A DNA stretch of 64,000 nucleotides from Chloranthus sessilifolius. Lineage: Eukaryota > Streptophyta > Magnoliopsida > Chloranthales > Chloranthaceae. Below, piece by piece: positions 1 through 12,054 of the stretch (the stretch's first letter is position 1; each line of letters begins with the position of its first letter). The DNA lies in contig CM037590.1 in the NCBI GenBank assembly GCA_021018995.1, positions 102,549,097-102,613,096 of the forward strand, in the 5' to 3' direction. Position numbers and translations under genes: made by a program. Under the pieces are notes generated by a model. That model was not told where the DNA came from and ran no database searches. It worked only from the letters and a program-made list of their open reading frames with translations.

Positions 1-527
1 GTAGAATTGAAATAACAGTAGGGGGAAGAAGAGAATGCAAACTCAGGCACAATGTGCACTAGTAGCAGCTGTACTCTCCTGATTGCTATTGCTCCATACC
101 TACAAAAATCAACAAAATTCAGTAGGAATTTTATTAAAGCTATAAAATTAATAACAGAAAATAAGTGGAAACTAAAATGATGCCAGCTGTCTGTTATTCA
201 CACATACCCATTACAATAAAAAGTCCTAAAAAAATAGAAAATAAACAGAGAAACTAAAAAAATTCCAGAAAAATATAGCTGACACTTATTTAAATACTAA
301 CTCTATAATGAATAAAACTAAAGACTACTAAAACACAACTAAGACACAAAATACCTAAAACATAAAATAAAGACAAAGAGCAAAAATCAGACTCGAAATA
401 TAGTTGTACTTATTCAAACCCTATAAAGCATAAAAACTAAACTCAAACCCTACATCTACAAAGTATAAAACACTAAACTCAATTTACTATACTAGATCAA
501 AACTCCCCAGAAGCGGCGCCAAAAACA
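1..527 (-). other. Element D 5' leader (internal, partial)
   Basis: Read on the minus strand, this follows the D LTR and primer site and runs off the left edge. It has no ORF of note. Its reverse complement near positions 30-90 resembles the leader of element B near 30,880-30,950 (a stretch ending in TTTGCATC followed by CTTCTCC in B), so it belongs to the same group of Athila-like elements. It is A-rich on the plus strand. The gag expected next lies outside the window. Confidence 0.7.
504..521 (-). promoter_or_regulatory. Primer binding site of element D (tRNA-Asp type)
   Basis: On the minus strand this reads TGGCGCCGCTTCTGGGGA, six bases after the LTR end. It differs by three bases from TGGCGCCGTTGCCGGGGA seen in element C, which matches the 3' end of plant tRNA-Asp(GTC) as I recall it. 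Athila-lineage elements are known to use this tRNA. Confidence 0.85.
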
Positions 528-1067
528 TGTTAGTGAATTTTGGTTGTGCTATTTTATTAGTTAAAAATAGATGTGGAAAGAATCACACATAAAAAATAAA
601 ATAAAGCAAAATCAAAAGATGGAATGAACACACAAAAGCACAAAACCAAAACCCACAGATCTGCAAGAATCGAGGGTCTATTGTAGAAAATTTTATGAAG
701 TAAGAGTTTGTCCCATGGAGAGTATTGATCTGAAACCACAAGGGTCGTATAGTTACTTCCAGATCTAGCTACAGGTTTGATAACTCTAAACCTAAAGGTA
801 AAGATAGGAAGTTTAGGTGTCACAAAAACTAACCTAAAACTAAGAAAAACATAAGTAAAAATTACAACTAAAAGGAAGGGGAAGAGAAGATAGATGTAGT
901 GTGAGAAAATAAAGTAAAATGATAAAGAAGTAGACAGCTAAGGTTAAACCAGTTATGCAACTCAGGTCTAGAAATGGAAGTGCAGTAGTCATTCACTTGG
1001 CTACAAGCACAAGTGCAAGGTATAAGAATCCAAATCAACCCATCCCATTTAGACTGCTCTTAAGGCT

Positions 1068-1608
1068 ATAATTTGTCCACTTAAATGGTCACAGACTATC
1101 TAATAGAGATGGTCAAATCCTATTGATTAACTCAGAAATCTGACCTAACTCAAGGGAATGGATGTATCTTAAGGCTATAATCTATCCACTTAAATGGTCA
1201 TAGACTATCCAATAGATTTCCTCCATTTACTGAATTAAGTCAACTCATGAAAATCATTGTAGACACTATGTTTACAATGAAAATGGCTACAAGCTCATGC
1301 ATTCATAGGAGCAAACAAATCTAGGAAATCAAGTGGAAACCACCTGAAATCCTAGACTGAATGGGGACTTAAACTCAGTTGGTCATTGCTACAAAAGGCC
1401 TGCAATGACCCAACTCACAAGTTTGCAATCTCTATAAAACTCATATTTAAACTCTGATAATGGTGATGCAAAACAGAGGAGAGTTTGGCTCCGCACAATC
1501 TCTCACAAGGCTACAAGCTTAAGTGTAGAGAAGAAGAAACCATCTCAGACCTATGAGGAAGACTTTCCTTAAGGCTATAGTCTATCCACTCAAATGGTCA
1601 CAGACTAT
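1068..1608 (-). promoter_or_regulatory. Three copies of the conserved LTR hairpin (1068-1099, 1177-1208, 1577-1608)
   Basis: Each copy folds, on the minus strand, as a 9-nt arm, a GA bulge, CCAU, a 4-nt loop, GUGG and a 9-nt arm. D arms start AUAGUCU where A, B and C start AUG; the opposite arm changes with it (CUAU or UUAU instead of CAU), keeping the pair. The third copy has AUAGUCU against AGACUAU, a perfect 7-bp complement. The other elements have one copy per LTR. The hairpins lie downstream of the TATA tract, so they should be transcribed. Confidence 0.75.
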
Positions 1609-2047
1609 CCTGGAGGCTATCTTCCACACAAATGATGAGACAGAATAGTAAAACTGCTGCTGTCACCATGGTTGCAAGGCTACTAGCTCAGGCAACTATG
1701 GCAACATCAAATCTATAAAAATCTATGTGAAAAATACAGGTAAAATACAAATTTAATGGAGCATTTAAAACAACAAAGCATTGAATAAAAAGAAACTTAC
1801 AATGCTTGCCCTCAAGGCAGCAACCTGTGCAAACCCCAAAACAAATCTTTTATTTAAAATAAAACCCATTGCATTACATGAGAATAAACTTAAATTGTTA
1901 TAAAGAATCTACCCCAAAATTGCCGTTGTGCTAGGGCAAGAAGAAAGGGGGAAGAGAAAAGAAACCTAAAACCCTAAAAGAAACTCTAAAATAAAACCCT
2001 AATTTGAGCCAGCTATTCTGGTTATTTTACAAGGAAAAATATAGCTC

Positions 2048-2059
2048 TATATATATATA
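2048..2059 (-). promoter_or_regulatory. TATA tract of LTR D
   Basis: An alternating TATATATATATA run, placed between the upstream palindrome array and the downstream transcribed hairpins, as TATAAATA or TATAAAAA boxes are in A, B and C. By analogy this is the likely start of D transcription; no start site can be seen directly. Confidence 0.5.
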
Positions 2060-2234
2060 CAATCCATAGCAGCAGCTATGTGCAATAGCCAATCAGAAAA
2101 TAGGATGTGTTGAGTTGATTTCGTGGCCCATCTGTGGCCCCTTGGATGCCTTGGGATGTGTGGGACATTGGGAAGTGTGCCCTAGAAGTTGTGAAATCTC
2201 CAAAATTCCCTTGGACATTGAAAACAGTTGCTGG

Positions 2235-3060
2235 AACCCATGTCTCGCAAAGATAGAGCTTCAGATTTGCCTTCTCGCCAGGATCTCACTTAGTTCTCGC
2301 TACGTTCAAGTGCTTCAGGCAGCTTCAGGTATGCACCTCACCAGGATCTCACTAGGTTCTCACTAGGTTCAAATCAGACCATTTAAGTGCTCGCCAGGTT
2401 CAAAACAGCCTCGCCAGGTTTTAAATAGCCTCGCCAGGTTCTCACTAGGCTGAAATACAACACATTTCAGTGCCATAGCACCGCAGCACCACAGGTTGGT
2501 TTTTAGCCATCTCCATTGCTCGAGTTCATCCAAAGGCTTCAGATTCCCATCTCGTGAGGTTCATGTGTATGCTGCATTTAAGTCTTGCGAGGTTGCACTC
2601 CAGTAGCATATAAGCTCTCGAGGTTCAAGTGAAGGGCTGTTGTATTTTGTGTTGCTCACCAGGCTCTCTTGCATGCAACTCACCAAGTTTAAAGTGTGCA
2701 TAAAAAATGCAGTTCGCCAAGATCTAATGCACCTTGTTGGGTTCTCTTGCAATGCAACTCGCCAAGACCAAATGGAAGGCTGCTCGCTAAGTTCTTTTAG
2801 GTGCTAAAATTTGTCGGTTCGCGAAGCTCTCTTGCACTCCAGCTCATGAGGATCTTTTGGGTGCTGAAATTTGTAGGCTCGCGAGGCTGTTTTGCAATGC
2901 AACCCCAGCTCGTGAGGATCTAAGTTAAAGAGTTCGCTAGGCTCTAAAAATATGCAGCTTCAGGTATCCCCTTTCTAAGCTCTCGCTGGGCTCCACTCCA
3001 GGCTCGCGAATTTCAATCATCAAGCAGCTCATGAAGGTATTTGCTACAGTTGCTAGGTTC
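2235..3060 (-). repeat. Palindrome array in U3 of LTR D (CTCGCGAG type)
   Basis: Many degenerate copies of a motif built on CTCGCGAGGTTC and decayed forms (CTCGCCAGGTTC, CTCGTGAGG, TTGCGAGG) spaced irregularly at about 20-50 bases. It lies upstream of the TATA tract in LTR orientation. Equivalent arrays with different cores occupy the same place in A, B and C. Confidence 0.7.
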
Positions 3061-3429
3061 ACATGCATGCCACTCTTGGGGTTCATGGCTTCACCTCTTT
3101 CACTCAGCAGGCCCCCAAGGACCCCCAAAGCATGTACAATAGTCCCAATGGTGTATCCCACCATGGTAAATTTAAAGTAACTCCAACTCCACATCTTAGC
3201 ATTAAATTCATTCTTCTTGGCTTGAAAATGAAGGATTGCAGCACTAAAGCTATATTTACCTATTATCTACAAAAGACACTTAAAACTCATTATTAGCATG
3301 CTCAGAGTTCCATCAAAGGCTAGGTTAAGGGGTGAAAAGTGGTACTTTTTAGAGATTAACACCTTTTCCCTTTTGTAATCTGATTTTTTCTCTTTAATAA
3401 AATAGCACAACCAATCTGAACTTATAATC

Positions 3430-4580
3430 TCAATAGAAGCCCTTGGTGCTATGATGGAGAAGGCGAGGTCTCCACCCTTTATGTGTCACTGAATGTGACT
3501 TACGCGTAAGTGAAGAGCAATAAAATTTGGCAATCGCTTATGATCAAAGCACTTCGAAGGGGCTCTCTGACGTTATCTATGATGATGTCGATTACATTTT
3601 TTTCTCTCATTTGGCTTCCCGTACGAGTTGCGAGCTTTCTCCAGCATGATACAAAGTCGGCAAAGTCGTCATCGGCTTCTTGTTTTGTGGTCATCAAGTC
3701 ACTGAGATTGACGGCCTCCTATATCAGATGCTTGTATTGATCTAAGAATTGTTCGGCCAATTCTTCGAATGTGTCGAATTTGTGGAGCAGGAGTCCAGCG
3801 AACCAGTTGAGGGCTTCTCCTTCGATTGACCTTTGAAAATAGTGAATTAAAAGTCCATGATTATCATGAATAGGAAGGCAGTCATTGCAGAATAATGCCA
3901 GATGGTGGTTTGGATTCCCAGTGCCATTGTAATTGGTAAATTTTGGGGGTTTGAATACCGCCAGTAAGTTGAATTTGAGGGCTCGACAAAAGATGTCGAA
4001 TCCGAATGACAAGCCAAGGTGGCTTTTCTTAGTCATATATCCGTCGATCATCTTGGGTAAATCTTCCACCCTTACAATAGCATCTTGCTTCGTGGTTAGG
4101 GAATGAAACCAGTCTCGTTGTCCACTGCTGAGGAGCATATGGAGAGTGTGCCTAGGTGGCGACACATGCGGCGATATCGTCGTCGAAGTAGGGGGTTGCC
4201 TCTCCTATCTTTTTCGTTCTCGTTCTTCCGCGTCTCGTCATTCCTTGATGGTCTCATATGCTATGGCTAAGCCGTAGAGTAGTTCATCAGCTTCATCTCC
4301 TCCCCTCTGTAGTTTTTGAATGTTGAGGTCTACAAGTTGTCGAGCCGTGAAATTCTGCCCGAAGTTGTTGTCTCTGTGACCGTCATTGTGGCTCATACTC
4401 GGAGGTGTGAAGGGAGTTTCCTTGTCTCCGACCATGTTGACTTCCGAGTGACATCGTGCTGAACTCGCGGGCGGTTACTCATCGTACATTGGGTCATCAT
4501 GGTATCCCCATAACGGTGGGTCACCGATTTTAATCCTTCGTATCCTCAACATCTCGAGCCTTTGATGTATGCTCTTGTGC
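3430..4580 (-). pseudogene. Tat-like gag of element Y2, broken
   Basis: A decayed gag on the minus strand. The largest uninterrupted pieces are at 4435-4238, 4165-3719 and 3697-3500, in changing frames. Recognisable segments in order are a Gln/Arg-rich N-terminal part, a block with HHLALFCNDC, a block with EGEALNWFAGL, then EQFLDQYKHLI, and DFADFVSCWRKLA. The last three are hallmarks of the retrotransposon gag domain found in plant Tat/Ogre/Retand elements. The same gag is at 44545-45692 in element Y. The start by homology is near 4580, where ATG appears changed. The coding match fades at about 3430, and the D LTR begins 70 bases further on. The rest of this polyprotein would lie left of D, outside the window. 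Confidence 0.8.
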
Positions 4581-4907
4581 ACTCGGTGGTATGTTTAAGG
4601 GCAGGAAGTAATAAAATGAAAGAAAACTAACTAGGAATCAAAGGAAAAAAAGTAATAATACAAAAGAAAACTAACTAGAAAATAAAGAAACTAAACACAG
4701 GTGGCTTTGGCGGCAAGATGTCCCATCGCAAACGCTAGTCTGTTGGTACGTGCTTTTTTTGGGTTCCTCTCGGTCCCTAAAAAAAGTCACCCAATTTGGT
4801 CCAAGTGGACTCTGGCAAAGGCGGTGTGGTTAAAGGTAGTTAAATACTGAAAATAAAGAGTTAAATTCTAGGAAAATACCTAGTTCGTTGCGATCGTCAG
4901 CTGCAGA

Positions 4908-4915
4908 TATTTATA
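4908..4915 (-). promoter_or_regulatory. TATA box of LTR Y2
   Basis: TATAAATA on the minus strand, inside a block (GTGTTGCAGCGTC before it, TCTGCA after it) conserved in Y at 44257-44284. It lies under 100 bases from the LTR end, so almost the whole LTR is U3. Confidence 0.6.
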
Positions 4916-6289
4916 GACGCTGCAACACGTCACTGATCACACCTTCCGGGGTGGAGCTATGGGTGGTTCTCTTTACTGAATCATCGATCGGCCGATGTCA
5001 GTAGCATTGAGTTGCTCGTGGGTTTAGTTAAGCTGGTTTTCCTAGTTCTTTTCTAATTGTTTTACCTTTTTCTATTCCTAGTATAGCTTTTAATTTTAAT
5101 TGTCGAATGCTGTTGGGGGTCTAACCAATTTTTATCCTATTAGAAGTCTAACTAATTAAGGAGTCCTAGTTCTACTAGGTTTCCTAATTCTACTGAGAGT
5201 CTGGTTAAAAAGGGTCTCCTACTTTTACTAGGAGTCTAATTAATTAAGTCTCCTAATCATACTAGGAGTGCAAGTGTATAAGTTCTACGGAAACTAATTA
5301 GAAATATACTAATTCTATTAAAACTCTAATTAATTAAAAGCATACTAATTCTATTGAAATTCTAATTAAAGTAAATATACAAATTTTACTAAAAATTTAA
5401 AAAAAAGAGGGTTTTGGCCCGCTATGGTAAGGAGGATTGGCCCTGTTCCTGGGTACCCTCCGTAACCTCCCTTGGGCAAATTGGTTGGCTAAGGGTTATT
5501 TTAAAAATAATATGGATTGAAAAACTGAATTTAAATTTAAGAATTATGGATTCGAAGATTAAAATTGTGAGTTTTAAAGGAATAGAGATTAGAAATTTTA
5601 AGGAATCAAAATTAAGAATTAGAGAAAAGACTGAAAAATTCAGAATTACAATTTAAAGATTAAAAACTAAATACTGATTTAAAAACCTCAAATCAGAGAT
5701 TAAAACTAAGAATTTGAGTTTGAAAATCTATGACTTAAGATCTAAAGCCTAAAATTAAGGATTTAGAATTACAGACTAAAAATTAAAATCAGAATTTGGG
5801 GATTAAAATCTAAAGACTGGTTCTAGAGACGAAGAACTAGAACCAGATGAATAAAAAAATTTAAAAAGGTAAGACTAGTTCTAGAAACTAAGAACTAGAA
5901 CCAAAGCTATGGACTAAAATTTAAGGTCTAAAATCAGAAAGAGAAATCAAGCAGCTAAAGCTAAGGACTGGCTCTAGTAATTAAGAACTAGAACACGTGA
6001 TAAAAACTAAAAATTGAAAGGAACCTAAAATTAAAATCTAGAACTAGAACCTAAGATCTAGAACCTAAAGTCTAGAACTAAGAACTAAAAACTAAAAATT
6101 AAGAACTAGAAGGAAAGTATACCTGAGGCCAGAGCCGCAGAGAGGAATCTCGAACTCCTAAGCTTGGAAGAAGGAACTCAAAAAATTTATTGCTAAAGGC
6201 ATTGTGATGTGTTTTTACAACGAGGTGGTGGGGTCTATTATAGGTATTGGGCCCATTATGCGCCCTGTGGGGTGCACTCAATTGGTCGG

Positions 6290-6840
6290 TGAAATTCAAT
6301 TACGCCCCCGTTTGGGTGCGCTTAATTGAATCGCGCACCTGGTTACAAGCGCTCAATCACTAAGTCCGTGACCGACTCAGTTAGTGATTGGCTGACTGGC
6401 TGAGCCGAGTATCCTAGTCCTAGTCTGATTAGACTGATTGTGCGCCCTGATTAGTGCGCTCAATCAATTAAGCACTTGAATGCATGACCTTAATAGGGAT
6501 TTTTGGGTAGTCTAGGGCATTAGAGACCAAGTTGGTTTAGGAATCATTTAAGCGCTTATGCTGGGGCGATAAATGGATTGTGCACTTGGGATAGAGCGTA
6601 TAGTCAAGTATGAGGGTGGTTTCTAGAAAGGCAGATGGCTAGTCCAAAATGGACTAATTACACGCTGGTGGTGAAGCGTGCAATATGATTGTGCGCGCCT
6701 AATAAGGCGCATAATCAAAGCCTAAAGTGTCCTCAGGAAATACAAGCCTGGTCCAAGAGGGACCAATTGCGCGCCAGCTATGGGGTGTGCAATCGAGTTA
6801 TGCGCGTTATAAATGGCACATAATTCAGGACTTTCCTAGG
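6290..6840 (-). repeat. GCGC palindrome cluster in U3 of LTR Y2
   Basis: A run of imperfect dyads with GCGC cores. A clear one is 6687-6716, where GATTGTGCGCGCC faces GGCGCATAATC across a short AT loop. Others combine GTGCGC and GCGCTCAATC. The matching part of Y (42236-42511) holds longer inverted repeats. I see no coding signal here. Confidence 0.6.
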
Positions 6841-7037
6841 TTTGAGCCGAGTTCGAGCCACAGAGCTATTGTTTCAGCCTTGGTCTCAACCATGTATTAT
6901 TGTTTCTGTGCATGGTCCCCATATAGGGTTTTAAAGTCTTCAAGAAAGGTTAGTCCTTTTTCAAAGATCCTTGGTAAGGTCAAAGGTTGACCGAACAAAT
7001 TTGTATACTCTGAGAGGGTAAAATGGGAGTGTCTACA

Positions 7038-8900
7038 ATGACGACTCCTTCCGGGCCTAGTAGGACTATCCTAATACCTTTTGTTTTATGGTTAAGAGCG
7101 TCGTCAAAGTAGAGAGTCCATGATGTCTTATCGGGCTCTTCATTGTGAATCTTGAGCAAGTCTTCATCAAGGAAGTCTGCATGCACAGGCTCGTCGTCCG
7201 GGAGTAGTAAGTCAACAAGGTAATCAACGATCGCTTGTCCTTTGACGGATTTTTGTGTGACATAGATGATGTTGAATTCTTGTAGTAACATGTGCCATCA
7301 GGCGATCTTCCCGGAGGTAGTGGGCTTCTCGAAGATGTACTTCAAAGGGTCCATGCACTCCAAAGTAGTGTCGTAGTTTCATCGAGGCCCACACTAGTGT
7401 GAGGTAGGTCTTCTCCATTGGCGTGTATTTCTGTTCATACTCGACCATCGTCCTGATGAGATAGTAGATAGCCTTCTCTCTCTTATCGTCTTCTTCATAT
7501 TGTCCAAGAATTACTCCCATCGCTTTATCATTTGCTGAGACGTAAAGGATTAGGGGTCTTCCTGGAACTGGCGGTGATAGTATTGGTGAGTTGAGGAGGT
7601 ATTTCTTAATGTTGTCAAAGGCCTGCTGACACTAGTCATCCCATTTGTACTCGGCTCCTCCTTTAAGTAGTTTGTAGAAAGGGTCACATCGATCTGAGTG
7701 TTGGGAGATGAATCTCCTAATAAACTATAATCTTCTTATCAAGCCTCATAATTCCTTGATATTGCTGGGAGGGGGCATCTCAAGAATGGCTCTAACCTTT
7801 ATCGAGTCGACTTCGATTCCTCATTTGCTGACTATGAATCCTAATAATTTTCCATAGTTTACTCCAAACACGCACTTCTTCGGATTCATCTTCAGTTTAT
7901 ATTGCTCGGATCTTTACAACACTAGTCGTAGTGCTTCAGCATGTCCTACTCATGTCTAAGACTTCACTAGTATGTCATCTATATAGACTTCAACACATTT
8001 GTACATCATGTCATGAAATATAGTCATCATGGCGCGTTGATAGGTGGCTCCAGCGTTCTTAAGCCCGAAGGGCATGACGACGTAGCAGTAGGTTCCCCAT
8101 GGAATGATGAACGAAGTCTTCTCTTGGTCTGATTCTACTAATTTAATCTAATTATATTTGGAGAAGTCATCCATAAAGGATAACATCCCATGTCCAATAG
8201 TATTGTCGACTACGATGTCGATGTGTGGTAGTGGGAAGTCATCTTTTGGGAATGCCTTGTTGAGATTTCAAAAATTGATACATACCCGCACTCTACCATT
8301 TTTCTTGGTGGCAGGTACGATATTAGCAATCCAGTTAGGGTAGAGGAAGACTCGAATAAATTTTTCTTTGTGTAGCTTGTCGACTTCTTCTTTGACTTGC
8401 AGCGCGGTCTGGGGGTGCATCCTTCTGAGTTTCTGCTTGACAGATTTAGCATCGGGTTCCAGGACTAACCGATGTTCTACTAATCTTGGGTCCAATCTAG
8501 GCATATCCTCGTAGGACCATGCGAAAGAGATGAGGTGATCTTGGAGGACTTGGATAATTTGTTGTTGTTCCTTGGGTTTGAGCGTCATACTGATTATCAG
8601 CTTCTTGGGCTTTTCCTTGGTGCCAAAGTTTATTTCTTCACTTGGTTCCGCAATGGCTTGAGTTTACTCGTCGAAGCACTTGATGACCATTCAAAATTCC
8701 TATGTTTCCTCTGTTACTGGTGCTCCTTCTTCATCATCGGTTAGTTCATAAACTACAAGATTATTACATTGGGCAGTTAGTTTTGTAAGAGGCAACCCTT
8801 CATCAACGCAATTGATAACCACAGCATCCTTGGTAAGGTGAAGGTCAAGGTTATTCATTCTCCTCTCAAAGTCACCGAGTATCTCGTCAGGTATGATAAC
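7038..8900 (-). pseudogene. Tat-like pol of Y1: reverse transcriptase, RNase H, truncated second RNase H
   Basis: A decayed pol fragment read right to left. RT starts near 8588 with the FAWSYEDMP block, followed by LVEHRL, then NWIANIVPATKKNGRVRVCI near 8300 (split here as two motifs). The catalytic YIDD is intact near 7980 (context VEVYIDDILV). RNase H follows, with GVILGQ and YTPMEKTYL near 7500-7400. The last part, with KGQAIVDYL and YFDDALN, is the archaeal-type second RNase H that marks Tat/Ogre elements. It stops at 7038, where LTR Y2 begins, so the rest of that domain and the integrase are missing. Several in-frame stops and frame changes lie between 8260 and 7520. The gene cannot make a working polyprotein. 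Confidence 0.85.
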
Positions 8901-11127
8901 TGGCTTGTCATTGCGTCGAGATATCTTTTATCCTTGCGAGGAAGAAACCGTAAAGTTGCGTCGAGTGGGCTCGAGATGCAATTGGGTGACGTCGAAGGTG
9001 TCGATGAGTCTAGGTATATCGATGCATCCGCTTCTTGTACCCTTAGGGGGAAGGTCTCCCGGTCAGTTGCTGAAGGGGTCTAGGATGAAGAATTCCCTCT
9101 CTTTTCCATGATTTTCTAATTTTTTTAGGTTTTCCATTTTTATATTTTTAGGGATTTTAGGATTTTCTATTTTTTTATTTTTGATTATAGGTATGGTACA
9201 GGGTCTATTTCCTTAGGCAAAACCGGTGAGGTTACTTCGAGCTGGGGAAGTGCGATGGACGCTGAGGCCGCTCGGGCGAGTTTTCGGATGACATGAGCTC
9301 GATCTGAATTTGGCATTTTTTTTATGATCCTTGTCTGAGATGATCCTCCTGATGAGCAATGCAGGTGATAGTTTGTTAGATGGTTTCTCTTCTACTACAT
9401 GCTTCATCGTCGAAGATAGTTTGGAGGTGATAGTCGTCCAAGCTCTCGTCTTCAGAATCAGACCAGAGGTTCACTTGTCGCTGAGATTCTTCGGCTCATA
9501 TTAATCGAAGATACATTTCGATAAACTTAATCACTGAATCTGGGTTACGTTCAACCATTCTCCACAGCACGGGAAGGGGATTGGTCCGACCTTCTCATTC
9601 AAAATCCTCTATTATTATGGTGCAGGTATGGCAATAAGGCTGGTATGGTCGAATGATGCTTGGCTCGTGGGCACTCCCATGTGGTGAAAAAATGCTCAAA
9701 AGTATCATCATTGAGGTTAGAATATGGAAATTCCTTCCTTTGGACTTCATAATATGCGGTGAGGAGTATACAAGCCTGACAGCGAGGCTGATATGGGTGA
9801 GAGATGGATGGATATTCTAGGGGCATTCCCATCCTTCATGACTGGAGTCAGCATCGTCGTCGTCGAGATCATCTTCTTCATCTTATTGTACTTAGAAGCC
9901 TTGTTCTAGCTATTCCTCTAACTCAAGTGCGGGGAGATCTATCCAATAATCTTCGTTGTCGCTCAGAGGGGGTTGTCATTCTTCCTCTGATGACATCTAG
10001 AAGATTTAGAGCTGAGTTGCTTCTGGGGATTAAGGTGCATCAAGTTCTAACTCCTCTTCGACTTTGATGAAAGTGATGCTAGACTCTTCTGACTTGATCA
10101 TTTGCCAAATATCGTTCGTGACTGCTTTCTGACATCGCAGTACCATAGTCGTGCATTGGCCGCGATATGGCAATTTTTGGTAGGAACGTTGAAACAGGCA
10201 TTGCCAATTGTCGAGTATGTACAGGTAATCGAGGCTATCATCAAGGTTTGAATTCTTTGCTTGGGAATGATCCTCTTGTCCAAACCATTCTAGAAGATCT
10301 ATTCTCAGGTGGTCTTCAAGCTCCGTGTCGTTGAGGTTTGTCCGGTAGTCCTCTTCTTCACTCGTCATTGAGGACAGGTCCTTTCCTTATGACTTGTAAG
10401 ACTGGGACGATTCTGGTTCTTCCACATCTCTGAGAGTGATGATATGGAAATCTTCCTCATCCGTTGATTCCCAATTTTCTATGTGTGGTTCAAGCTTTGG
10501 AGATTCCTTGCTTGACTCTTCAGGTGATCTGAATAGGGGTTCAACTCCTTCAAGAGGCCTCTCTATATCGTCACTTTCCTAGTTTAAATTCATCAAATCA
10601 GTGAAGGCTTTAGCTATTTGCTCGATCTCAGTTGCCTGTGATTTGGCGGGGGATGATTCTCTTTTCTTCTTTGGCACATTAGCCTTCTTGGTAGTTCCGT
10701 ATATGAAATGGTTGTAGAGTGACCACTTTGGTGAAGTCGGTAGGATGTCGGATTGCTTGTCATCAAACTGGTAGCCTAATCTGATATGTTTGTGCATTTT
10801 CTTATCGGTCTTATGCATCCTTGCTTATCTTTATCAAGTCCAGTATGAGGGATGGATCCTAGTTGTTTCATTAAGTCCCATCCTTTTCCCGCGGTCGAAT
10901 TTATGTCATATAGCAGGGTGAGGTCAGGTCCGACTACTCTTCTCAAAGGATCGAGGGTAGCCTACTTTCGCTACAGATGCGTCATTGAAATCTTGCATTT
11001 TCTTGATATGACTTATATTTAGTATAGAGTCGTGTGCTGTTGGATTGCTTGTCTCATGTTCAACTGCGGATTCGGTGACGATCCCATCGCGACGATGTGC
11101 ACCCACTAAAAAATATAGAGTCGCCAC
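8901..11127 (-). pseudogene. Y1 protease-to-RT spacer region, decayed
   Basis: Matched to the plus-strand element Y by translation. The block near 10,818-10,579 (KHIRLGYQ, PKWSLY, GTTKKA, EIEQIAKAF) equals 62,319-62,540 in Y. The block at 11,060-10,930 matches Y near 62,060. Pieces near 10,240 and 9,840 resemble a duplicated motif (LEGW..PW, then Y.P....C) seen better in Y at 62,780 and 63,240. This part of Tat polyproteins has no assigned enzyme activity that I can recognise. Acidic stretches (EEEDY, EEELELD) are common. It is cut on the right by LTR X near 11,118, which removes gag and the protease. Frame changes and stops are frequent. Confidence 0.65.
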
Positions 11128-11768
11128 CTAGAGCTTTTGGTTTCCCAGGAAACCTAGGATCAATATTAAATGCACCAAAGTGCCAAATATGACTCCGATT
11201 CGCCGGTCTATGCCTAAGGCTCTTAGGTAGGAGGTTCGGTTATCAATCGGGAAGTTGTTAGGCACCCGATCAACCCGCTCAAAGCGGTCTCTACTTATGA
11301 CCAAAAATAAAAGGGAAATAAAAAGAAAATTAGCACTTCCTCTTGCCCGAAGGCATTATGATCCTACTTGTGCCCCTTCGTTCCTACAGAGATTTCGGCG
11401 GCGTAACGACATAAATTTGAGGATAGAGAAAAAGCTAAGAAGGAAGAAGAATAGAGGGGAGAGTTGGGGCTCTCAGGCCCTTGTAGCACCGCTGTGGTCC
11501 TTCGCGTGAGGGTGCTTTGGTGAGCTTCTGATAGCTTGGATGGTTGAATGAGGGGTTCCAACTCTAAGGCTTGGTAGCTAAGAGGTAGAGGAGGAAGACT
11601 AGGGGATAGTATTCTCCTAAGCTCAAGGGTTTTTAAGAAAGGATTGGGCTTCTAAGGTGACTAGAATTTGTATGAGCAATGGGGCACCAAAGGGAGAAAG
11701 GCTTCTCTCTTAATCTCTTCTCTCTTAGGAATTTTTTTTCAAACCATTTGCAAGGGGGGGTGCCTCTC

Positions 11769-11776
11769 TATTTATA
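11769..11776 (-). promoter_or_regulatory. TATA box of LTR X
   Basis: TATAAATA on the minus strand, followed by GAGAGGCACC. It is about 640 bases before the proposed LTR end and downstream of the hairpin cluster, so it fits a U3/R boundary in the same orientation. Confidence 0.5.
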
Positions 11777-12054
11777 GGAAAAGTGAGTGTTAGGGGGTGC
11801 TTAAAGCCTAATTAGGGTTAGCAATTAAGTAATCCTAGCATCTAAGGTTTCCTAGGGTTTCAAGAGCTTGAAAATATGGGAAATGGGCTTCATTGGTTAA
11901 TGATAGGGTGAGGTTTCAAATGGCTAAAGGGTTGCAAATAGGATAAGCATGGAGCAACAGTCCAAATGAAACCCATCCTACACTTTGAGATGGTGAACAA
12001 GTCAAACCCTAGAAGTGAAATTTGAGCCAAAAACCATCAGTCACTGTAGCTAAG

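Larger units (their letters stand above)
528..3361 (-). repeat. 5' LTR of Athila-like element D
   Basis: A 2.83 kb LTR in minus orientation, starting TGTTAATCTC at 3361 and ending CACTAACA at 528, directly before a primer site. The start matches the LTR starts of A and C (a shared block around TTTTCACCCCTTAA), and the last 300 bases match B and C (the block TAAAACTTGCTACAA and ATCTTGCAGG in reverse). It holds a palindrome array, a TATA tract and three copies of a hairpin listed separately. The partner LTR lies off the left edge, so a target duplication cannot be checked; the right flank is CCTTT. Confidence 0.85.
4822..7037 (-). repeat. 5' LTR of Tat-like element Y2
   Basis: It begins on the minus strand TGTAGACACTCCC at 7037, matching the start of the plus-strand Y LTR at 41787. 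A unique block around 5406-5490 (GGCCCGCTATGG and GGAGGATTGGCC) is the reverse complement of 43160-43240. From 5640 to 6110 it is a purine-rich stretch of repeated AAGAACTAGAA words. From 5090 to 5400 it has repeated AGTCTAATTAATT words. The 3' limit is uncertain: I place it just before GCCAGAGTCCACTTGG, which is also present in Y and may overlap the primer site. It interrupts the Y1 pol frame exactly, so I read it as an insertion into Y1. Confidence 0.7.

Noticed and set aside
5414-5656. 80-residue ORF on the plus strand
   Set aside because: It lies in the Y2 LTR against its orientation, is Ile/Lys-rich from AT-rich repeats, and is not kept in Y.
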